Positions 56,474-64,000 of a stretch of 64,000 bases of DNA are shown here, piece by piece. The notes beneath the pieces are model-generated. The model was not told the DNA's origin. It did no database searches and saw nothing but the letters and a program-made list of their open reading frames with translations. The stretch spans positions 4,216,001 through 4,280,000 of the forward strand of contig KN832870.1 in NCBI GenBank assembly GCA_000827325.1, in the 5' to 3' direction. Each line of letters starts with the position of its first letter. Within the stretch, counting starts at the first letter, position 1. The DNA is from Oidiodendron maius Zn. Its lineage: Eukaryota > Ascomycota > Leotiomycetes > Myxotrichaceae. The position numbers and the translations under genes are program-made.

Positions 56474-58281
56474 AGCAACCCAGGAACTTCCTACCTAGCG
56501 TATCGACTTGGTTCTCATCTCGGACATGGGAACAGGAGCCAAGTGGCGACGACAAGAATTAAGTCAAGGAGGATTCTCGTCGGAGCATAACATACAACCT
56601 GAGATCGTTGGTTGGAAAGGCTGCTTTGGAGAGGAGAAGGATTGACGTAGAGCAAGTAGATATAGCAGCTTCCTTCTGAATATCCTACAGAACATTTGTT
56701 TTAGAGACGACAGGAGAGCGAAAGGTTGCCTCACCGTGTGCCAACTCCCCCCAAGTAACGGGGGCTGTCTATCATACTCCGTCTGCTTTTGCTTCAGTTG
56801 ATATGTCCCTTATAACGGAAGCGCTATCACAGGTTCCTTTGAATCAAAGCCCTATCTCTATCAAATAACACTTTGTGTATAGTGGGGTGAGAGCCGTAAG
56901 GACATCGCTTTCGCTATAGACGGATGGTCATTGGGGCTGTTGGCTAGTGGGATAATAGTCTTCGAAGGACTCTATCCACTTATTAGTTTATATTATGCTT
57001 ATCTCGGATAACTCTTATATCTGTTTCTATTTAGTCTGGACTAAAGAGCTTTGGCGGGATACCTACTTCTTTCTGTGGCGATCGAAGGCGTCTCTGGATA
57101 TAACGCCTTAAGTATCCTGTAGTCAAAATTTGTATCAAATGATAGCTCTTGCTCCAGATATACAGTTAGAGACTCTTTTTCCTGGCCCAGGCGCTCTCAT
57201 GTTGTATAATTCGTGAGAATTTCTCTATGGAGAAGGGAGTTGTAGGAGAGAAAGTGAATTGGCGACGTGCTGACCACGGGTTGGCTTGGATGTAAGCGAG
57301 TTCAGAAATCGGCTTCTGCGAACTGAGGAGCTGATTACAGTGTCTATATTTTTCGGAAATTCAGATTTAGGAAGTATCATTTAGGAGGTCCTCTGTGATT
57401 GGCGCCATTTCCTGCTTCACTTGGGCAGTTTACGATATCACACATTTGCGGCGTCATTTACAGCATCGCTAAAATTAGTGAGCCTGTGCTACAAATTTAG
57501 TGAGTGTATGGTCTAAAATTAGTGCTATTTTTTATGGTATATTGCCTCTAAGGGTAATCCTAACTAACATCGACACCTAGCGTCGAAATATCATACTGTA
57601 ACCCCTAAGCGCCAGGGTTACTATAACTACCGACCAATCCGGGTCAGAGCGAAGAATAAATATTATCCCTCTGTTAGGTATGATTAACTGATTGCAGCAC
57701 GTTTTCTCGGTCAAATCATGAAGTCGCGCCACCAGAGTTCTGGTACTGTAGCAGAATAGAAACGGGTTCCCATCTCGTTTGGTGAATTTTTAATCAGGAG
57801 TCCAGCCTGCATATGCAGTACAGACCTGCGCATGTTCAGAAGGCATCGACACCAATTAAGACTAGCCTCTCTACTACGACGAAACAATCTCACTATCAAT
57901 TCTTTCCGCTCCTTTCGTTTGCAGACCACCTCCTGATTCCCTTCTCTATTCCATGCGAGAGCTCCTCACCAGGAGTGTTATATCGTCTGTTTGTGGTTCT
58001 GTACTAGTGGTACAAGTCTCGACTTCTACCAGGCTGTCTCATCCTGTTGGAAAGCACAGGGCTCAATACGCAATGGAGTGTCTCCCGTTCTCGCGCTCTC
58101 AGCCTTTGTTGATCGTGACCCCTTACGGTCCCCAGACAGCCAAGACTCCCTGCTTCCTGACCTTGCTAGGCTGCATGGTCATATAAATCTCGGAGGACGT
58201 CAGTGCGGTTTAATCAGGAAGAGCTCAACTACAGGACGCTAAACTAGCACATCAAGAGACTTCTATTTGACTGCTGCCAAG
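56474..58281. other. 1.8 kb without recognisable genes
   Basis: Only short frames. At 57474-57520 the phrase aaattagtga recurs three times at irregular spacing. Frames at 57953-58242 match nothing I know. Confidence 0.4.
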
Positions 58282-58587
58282 ATGTCCAGACTTCTTCTCC
58301 ACGTTCCTTGGCGATGCTCACTCACCCAGCCGGTCCTGACGACCAGGACCGGCCTTCAGCGGGCGTCAGTGCCTCCAGAAGCCGCTTCTGTTCTAGCCTC
58401 ACAGTCCGTATTACCGGTGCTGATTCGGGGTTTACTTCCGCGCCAAACATGCTCGACTATGGCGTCGGCGTCCCGCCGATATGTCTGGAAAGGCACCACG
58501 GCAGATCCTAAGTACGAGAGTATTGTCGAAGGCAAGATCCCAAGAAACCATAAGCTAGCAAAAGTCGACGAGGTCGAGTTTCAGTAA
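58282..58587 (+). other. Possible small unrecognised gene
   Basis: An ATG-led frame of 101 codons has an Arg/Ser/Leu-rich N terminus that could be a mitochondrial presequence (MSRLLLHVPWRCSLTQPVLT) and a charged end ADPKYESIVEGKIPRNHKLA. I do not recognise it; a further exon could follow from about 58631 (WPHYGHDDNRP). Confidence 0.3.
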
Positions 58588-58849
58588 GCAGATCCCTTCT
58601 GCAGCGCAAAATTTTTGCTAATGTTTAGCAGGGGGTGGCCACATTATGGCCATGACGATAACCGACCTCGTGCGGTTGCGCGACTGCTCAAGAACCGCAT
58701 ACGGCTGACGTCCGCACGCGTTTATGCAGATGGAGAGATTAGATATTCCCGACAAAAATACAACAAGGCACAGAAATAAATGCCCGGTTGAGGAAAACTC
58801 AGTGGCTTCGGAATCCGGTGAGCGCTGGCCGTCACTTAAGGAATCAGCT

Positions 58850-59260
58850 TTTCGAGTTAGCAGATGGTTTACGTGAGGGTGGACCCTTCAAGAACTCTTC
58901 GCCCCCAACTTCAGTTGAATTATTCTCTCGACATGGCAAGCGACTGGGAGATAAGGGAACTCTCGCCGCTTGAGTTGCTCGGGACGGGCTCTGTAGAACT
59001 TCGTCCTAGCAGCGAAAGGGCCGGATGGGTCTATAGCAGTGGCAGGGCGAAAGAGAATCTACGACGGTGCATTGGGAGCAAGAGGCATGCATAGCCTGCA
59101 GTCATACAAGCAGGGCGAACCGGCGTACGACAACAATGCCTATGCCGTTACGTCAATTTATCACGGTGGCGCGCTGAAGATGTACACCAGCCACACTGCT
59201 CAACTAAACCGTGCCGGGAGTCGGCCTAAATACTACAGCTTTCAAATACAAGGTATAATC
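58850..59260 (+). pseudogene. Fragment resembling a fungal orphan domain (DUF7924-like), decayed
   Basis: Pieces in two frames read DLREGGPFKNSSPPTSVELF and YDNNAYAVTSIYHGGALKMY, TSHTAQLNRAGSRPKYYSFQ. The second recalls the strand-rich core of large Eurotiales accessory proteins (H-x-L-x-x-Y-T-x-H pattern). Assignment is from memory and weak. Confidence 0.3.
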
Positions 59261-59365
59261 CAATTTATCTGTCGCTTTGCCCTCTTTAATCGTTGTGTAT
59301 TGTAAGGGTTCACGTTGAAATGCGATTAAAACGCGAGCTCTAGGTAAAACCGTCTGTGAATTCGA

Positions 59366-59391
59366 CGAAGAAGAAGAAGAAGAAGAAGAAG
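59366..59391. repeat. (GAA)n microsatellite
   Basis: Eight to nine uninterrupted GAA triplets. Confidence 0.95.
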
Positions 59392-60436
59392 GAACGCTAG
59401 ATAAGGGGTAACTATATAAATGGTGCCTTTATGGTTAAGATTGCTCTCCAAGTATTGACAATTCTGTACACTTCAATTGTTGGCTATCAATTGCTTTAAC
59501 TGTTAGCAATTTCCTGTAATAGCACTTGAATTACCCTAAATTACACCCTATCGCATGATACGCCCCTAGGTCCCACTGGACGTGATAATACAGCACCTTG
59601 CCCCCTTCCGGGTAAAGCAAAAACTAGGAGAACAAGAAAAGTAAAGTATAGTATCAAAAACTTCAAAGCAAAGAGGAGTAAAGTAAGTGCCACTAAAATT
59701 TATATTATAAAATCGCCTTTGTAGCTGCCCCATAGATGTTAAGGAGACTCTGGAGCATGACGTCTGACAATTCAGCAAAGTTAAGTTGAGGATGCAGAAA
59801 ACGAGCTGGTGGTTTCAGCCGCAGGGCAAGCCGGCTTTCCTAATTTAGGGGTCATGTCGACGCTAAGACTGCGGGGGTGGAATCTTCACCGTGTATTATA
59901 CCCCCACCCCTACAATAATACAGTACTATTAGGCCCGGAATCGGTCAGCAGCTGAATATACGACGTACGAGTAGACGAGAAGGACCAGAACATAGAACTA
60001 CCAGTCTCACCTACCCTTTCGCTCTCTACTTCATGAATCTCAGCTAAGCGCGCCAAAGAACGCGATAAGAGTTGAAAATAACCCTCTTCAACCCATGATC
60101 TTTCAGCTAATACCTATTCTTCCGTGCGTCATCTTTATCATCATTCATCCCCCCCGGCGGCCACCAGAACTTACTGCTATCAATATTATTAACCCCTGGC
60201 TAAGAAAATCATATATATACTAGAGCATGCACGAAAGCGACTCTTCTTTAAGTCCTTGTCTCGTTCCTCGCTAGTAATTATAAGCCACCATTGTTCCCAC
60301 AACCCGTAAACTTGCCCAATTTCAGAATCCCGATACCAAACCAGATATCGAACCGGGTGCTGATAGCCACGCCTCACGTCCTCGGAGAGACTAGAACGCA
60401 TAGTGAATAATTCTAATTGGTTGGTTGCTATTCGCT
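59392..60436. other. Upstream region of the second Zn2Cys6 regulator
   Basis: About 1 kb with no gene recognised; a 70-codon minus-strand frame at 60189-60401 and others lack domains. A C-rich run with a short mirror (tacccccacccct) is near 59900. Confidence 0.45.
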
Positions 60437-62006
60437 ATGCCGTTCCACGGCCGCCCGTCCGACGCTTGTGGACCCTGCCGGAAGGCAAGATTGAGAGTAA
60501 GTTCCGCCAAAGCCTTGCTCTTTACCTTTCTTCCTAAGAAGCACTCTCTCAACCACTTATGCACTGCAGTGTGATCGTATTCGGCCATCTTGCTCTCAAT
60601 GCAAGCGCAAGTCCATTATTTGTTTCGGTTACAGGGACGTTTCACTACTCCTCTTTAAAGATGAGTCGGAGTCAATAGCTCGGAAAGTCCAGTGGGAAAA
60701 GAACGGGAAGCTCTATCCTCTAACCCTTCCGAGACAAAGCCATGAGTATAAACCACCCAGCGTCACAAACTTTAACACTGTAGATATCGTACTCTCGCCG
60801 TTATGTTCTCTTACGCCTTCCCATGACGAACTAGCGGTCGGTTATTTCATGTTGTCTTATGTCCCAGCTTCGCCATTCTCCTATCTTCCTGAGATATACG
60901 ACACTACAGCATCAACCGCGCAAGATGCTGTATTCTCAACCATCCTGGCTGCCTCATATGCAAGCCTCTCGCTCCATGTCGGCAGCGGTCAGCTCATGAC
61001 CAATGCCCGCATGCACTACTCGAAAGCCCTCGCCCAAACAAACGCAGCCCTTGCTTCGTCAAGTACAGCCATACTTGATAGCAGCCTTATTTCTGTTCTC
61101 ATGCTAGGTTTTTACGAGGCCATCGCATTCTCTAGCCGTCGATCATCCACAAGCTGGACAGCTCATACGCTCGGAGCCGTTCAGCTTATCCGACTGCGAG
61201 GCACGAAGCAACTGAAAACGGATCTGGGCAAACGGCTTTTTTTGCAGACATGCAACAACATCCGCAGTAGCTGCCTCCAACGGGGAGTCCCCATCCCGGA
61301 TGAGTTCCAGCAGCTGTATGAGCAAGCTAAGCCCTTTCTCGATCCCGGCATTCCTCTCGTGCGGTTTAGCCCATTGCTTGACAAAATCATCAGCTTCAAA
61401 GTGCGAATACAGAAACACCTCCCGGCACAGGAATTATCTGGAGTTATCCACGAAGCACTTCAGTTGGATAAAGAGACACAGGTACTGATAGGCATGCTAC
61501 CGGACAGCTGGCACCCCCAAGTCATGCCGCCGCATATGACTCCTCGATGGGGGTATCAGGGCCTCGCCTATAAATATTCAGACCACCTTATATCTCGGCA
61601 CTGGAACATTCTTCGACTTACACGAGTATTTATAAATGAGGTAATCTGGCATATAACGGTATATATTGCTAGATCTAAGGAGCAGGGTATGCCTGAGATA
61701 TGCCGACACTGTAAAGATCTCGACACAAGAGCTCTTCAAATCACAGCTGCAGCCAACCGTACCAAAATGTTTATTGATATAATCGCGGGTGTACCTCATT
61801 TCCTTGATGAGAGCGGCAAGACCTTTACCCCAGCCGCACGCTTTCTGATCTGGCCGCTGACTATCGTGGGGGAGAGGGCGACGATGCTGGAGACGGTACA
61901 GCGGTTTGCTATCTGGTGTCTGTATGAGATAGCGACGCAAGCCAGGATCCCGCAGGCTCTACATGCTGCAGAAGCAGTTGAGGCTGGGTCTCCTACTGAT
62001 TGGTGA
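60437..62006 (+). CDS. Zn(II)2Cys6 transcription factor
   Basis: Exon 1 (60437-60496) and exon 2 (60570-62006) are split by a 73-bp intron inside the zinc cluster; splicing gives C-x2-C-x6-C-x6-C-x2-C-x6-C (CGPCRKARLR-CDRIRPSC, CSQCKRKSIIC) and about 498 residues. The rest is the helical fungal-specific regulatory region (LISRHWNILRLTRVFINEVI, IAGVPHFLDESGKTFTPAA). The frame ends TDW-TGA, where GTGAGT could be a donor for a short last exon near 62074 (IYVLTIF). Relatives end in a DPW-x-VYAMLGSYAF tail, as in the gene at 11742, so this one has a short or altered C terminus. The early MPFHGRPSDACGPCRK matches MVYRGKPSKACLPCRK of that gene, so they are paralogues. Confidence 0.88.
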
Positions 62007-62689
62007 GTAACTATTTCTCCGTACTTCATTGATGCTCTATCTTGTGCGAGCTATTTTAATATTCACTTGACCAGGATCTACGTTCTAACTATATTCTAGG
62101 ATGCATTTATTTCAGCTTGGGTAAAGGATTCTTTTTATCTCTCGCAACTATGGAGGTGACTTTATGTGAGCGAAGCCTTATTGATCAGGCCGTAACTAGT
62201 ACAGGACAACGCATTTCCTGTGGTCGCCTCCGATGACTACGGCGTTTGAAGACCTTGCAACGTCATTCGTAAGCGCTTGAACTAGGAAAATCCAGCAGTT
62301 CTTCCCTCATAAAGTCCCACTGTTGTAGCTGTAATGACACGTATATGGCTTTATGTCTGCAGCGTTCTCAGCGCCAAGCGGTTAATACAAAGGTTGAAGA
62401 CAGAGAGAAAAGGTAACGCCAAAGTTTAAGGCCACATATCGACCATGAAGCGGCGAATTTGTCACTTGACCTTGCCGAAAACGTAACTGCCGAAAACATA
62501 TCTCCAGTCACAATATCATGGCGTCACGTGGCAGGGCGTACCGACCCCATTATGTAATCACATAGACCCCTTTTCTACAAGTACACGCGCTCTCAGCTTC
62601 CTGTTCTATCTTCCTCGTGTTACAGTACAGTACGCCTTGTATCTAGAATCAATATACATATTCGTCCAAACCCTCACATGGGGATGAAC
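62007..62689. other. Spacer downstream of regulator
   Basis: No gene recognised. Near 62470-62505 two units tgccgaaaacgta and tgccgaaaacata foreshadow the 15-bp minisatellite that follows. Confidence 0.4.
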
Positions 62690-62812
62690 GTGTCTGCCGA
62701 AATCGTGCCTGCCGAATCCGTACCTGCCAAAACAATATCTGCCGAAATCGTGTCTGCCGAAATCCGAACCTGCCAAAAACATATCTGCCAGAAACATATC
62801 TGCCAAAAATAT
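62690..62812. repeat. 15-bp minisatellite, about 8 units
   Basis: Eight units of the type gtgtctgccgaaatc, all 15 bp except one of 16. Because 15 is a multiple of three, both strands stay open and give five-residue repeats (for example FGRYGFGRHDFGRH on the minus strand), but no start or neighbouring domain supports a real protein. Confidence 0.85.
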
Positions 62813-63109
62813 CGCCTACTAACCTGTCTCCCTGTAGCCACAGCTGTCGGAGCATGTTGCTCTGCAGAGAGCGAAATTGCTTGGCGCAGGACCAAGGATT
62901 TATTACATACATATGTATATAAAACTGCCTCAGGCCTAAAATTCCAGCAGGCACACTCACATGTCTAGGCAACAACGGTGGTTACAGCCTTCTTGATGGT
63001 GCTGGTAGACTAGCCCTCTGAATTCATAATCGGACAACCTTATTTCAACCCTGACTATTATAGCCAGCTTGGAATTTTTATTTCAATTATCGCTATTGAA
63101 CCTGCATTC

Positions 63110-63361
63110 GCAATGAAAAGCTACAAAAAGCTTACTAGCAAGCAGTATATTTGCCTTATAAATTTGTATCCAGGGAAATCATTAGATCCTATTATATATC
63201 ATCTAATACTAGTAGCTCTTAATATATCGCTAGAATATAATACTCTTTCTTATAAGTAGAAGAAATATAATAGCTCTATTAATATAACTTATAATAATAC
63301 TAGCCTTAAAGTTACTTATAATCTAGTAGTAGTACTTTAATTCTTATAATATTTTAATAGC
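63110..63361 (+). pseudogene. HET-domain gene relic, N-terminal part
   Basis: Very AT-rich, yet one frame keeps the HET (heterokaryon incompatibility) domain order: YKKLTSKQYICLINLYPGKS, LDPIIYHLILVALNISLEYN, TLSYK, then VTYNLVVVL. These match the usual Y-x-x-L, IRLL-x-L-x-PG, L-x-Y-x-ALSYVWG and T-x-NL-x-x-AL pattern, with Trp lost after TLSYK. Host nonself-recognition gene, ruined by RIP-like change and cut off at the LINE. Confidence 0.6.
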
Positions 63362-63370
63362 TTAAAGGTG

Positions 63371-64000
63371 CATGAACCCAGCGAGGCAGGGGCGAACCCT
63401 AGGGGTATCGCCAACCACCTTAGCACAGCGCAGTCTGACTGCCTCCGTACAGTAACTGGAGGATATCGTGCAACCCAGATTCGACACCTCGAGGTCGAAG
63501 CAGCCACCCCACCAATCCATATATACCTCAACAAGAGAGTTGCAGAATTTGAGTCAAGGCTCGAATACACAGGCATGGCCAAGAAGGTGTGTAGTGCCTG
63601 CGCTGCAGTGGCGTCCTGCCTCCGACAGTAGAGGACAAGAATCAGGCCGGTAGGACTGCAACTCCTGCCTAAGGGAGGAGAACAGAAGGCAAAGTGGGCA
63701 AGCAGGTAGTGCACTAAGGGGGAGCTGATAACAGATGAAGCAGTAGAGAGGGACTGGAGACTATAGTAGGAAGGTAAGGTCGAGATACAGGCGAGGTCCC
63801 AGGGAGGACCTAGTATAGAACCGGCAGATATAGACCCTGAATTTAAAGGGAAGAAGGCACTCCAGAAACACTAGGGCCTCAAGAAGCATAAAAGCTCCCT
63901 TCTTATATAGATCCGTACAGGCAAGATAGGGCTCCAAGCATTCCTGTTCTAGTGAAGGGTCCTAGAAGTGAACATACCGCTCTATCGCTGCAGCATTACA
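63371..64000 (+). mobile_element. Tad1-like LINE, 3' part of ORF2, continues past window
   Basis: The frame reads ANHLSTAQSDCLRTVTGGYR, ATQIRHLEVEAATPPIHIYL, NKRVAEFESRLEYTGMAKK, then after a stop and in the same region RTGKIGLQAFLF, RRVLEVNIPLYRC. This is the stretch after the reverse transcriptase, through the connection to the C-terminal Cys/His region, of Tad1-clade LINEs in Eurotiales. The RT and endonuclease are absent, so it is 5' truncated. In-frame stops at 63629, and near 63708, 63764 and 63873 show it is inactive. Confidence 0.8.

Noticed and set aside
62606-62975. Pentapeptide-repeat protein on the minus strand
   Set aside because: The five-residue periodicity comes directly from the 15-bp DNA repeat and no frame shows the A(D/N)LXX pattern with a plausible start.

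Overview
The window is nuclear DNA of a filamentous ascomycete, most likely Eurotiales (Aspergillus/Penicillium type). Evidence: short GT-AG introns of about 45-80 bp with CTAAC/CTGAC-like branch sites, Zn(II)2Cys6 and bZIP-DUF3425 regulators, secreted CAZymes, a sedolisin, LaeA-type methyltransferases, patatin-NB-ARC-TPR, HeLo-kinase and HET gene relics, and a Tad1-like LINE. Many relics carry stops where TGG or CAG would be expected, the mark of repeat-induced point mutation (RIP)-like decay. Overall it reads as an accessory, possibly subtelomeric, region with live islands between gene graveyards.

Left part (1-9.2 kb): carbohydrate-active and esterase genes. A decayed GH47 alpha-mannosidase, an intact secreted type-B carboxylesterase, an intact secreted GH92 alpha-mannosidase and a truncated SGNH/CE16 acetylesterase.

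9.7-24.5 kb: a compact run of intact genes: AIF-like FAD oxidoreductase, Zn2Cys6 regulator, MetE-like protein, LaeA-like methyltransferase, cytochrome P450, bZIP-DUF3425 regulator, alpha/beta hydrolase and a tandem-GFA protein. It resembles a tailoring cluster, but no PKS, NRPS, terpene synthase or other backbone enzyme is visible.

24.6-43 kb: mostly relics (Zn2Cys6 regulator, an unknown gene, patatin-NB-ARC-TPR NLR-like gene, O-methyltransferase scrap, Hsp70, a second LaeA-like methyltransferase, the C-terminal part of a chitinase), with two tRNA genes (Lys-UUU; Val-AAC with an intron) and one intact HSL-type esterase.

44.1-55.3 kb: an intact amidohydrolase, LTR remnants and a symmetric cassette. 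Two divergent gene pairs (secreted Cys-rich protein A / sedolisin; single-PAH-domain microprotein / secreted Cys-rich peptide B) each have a related minisatellite in the shared promoter. A and B share the same secretory leader exon and the start of the next intron but have unrelated mature parts. Outside the cassette lie two solo LTRs of one family in opposite orientation and a HeLo-kinase relic.

55.3-64 kb: AT-rich debris, a C2H2 relic with internal repeats, unrecognised fragments, an intact second Zn2Cys6 regulator, a 15-bp minisatellite, a HET-domain relic and the 3' part of a Tad1-like LINE running off the window.

All splice sites were placed by eye from reading frame, consensus and family alignment from memory; no database search was possible.
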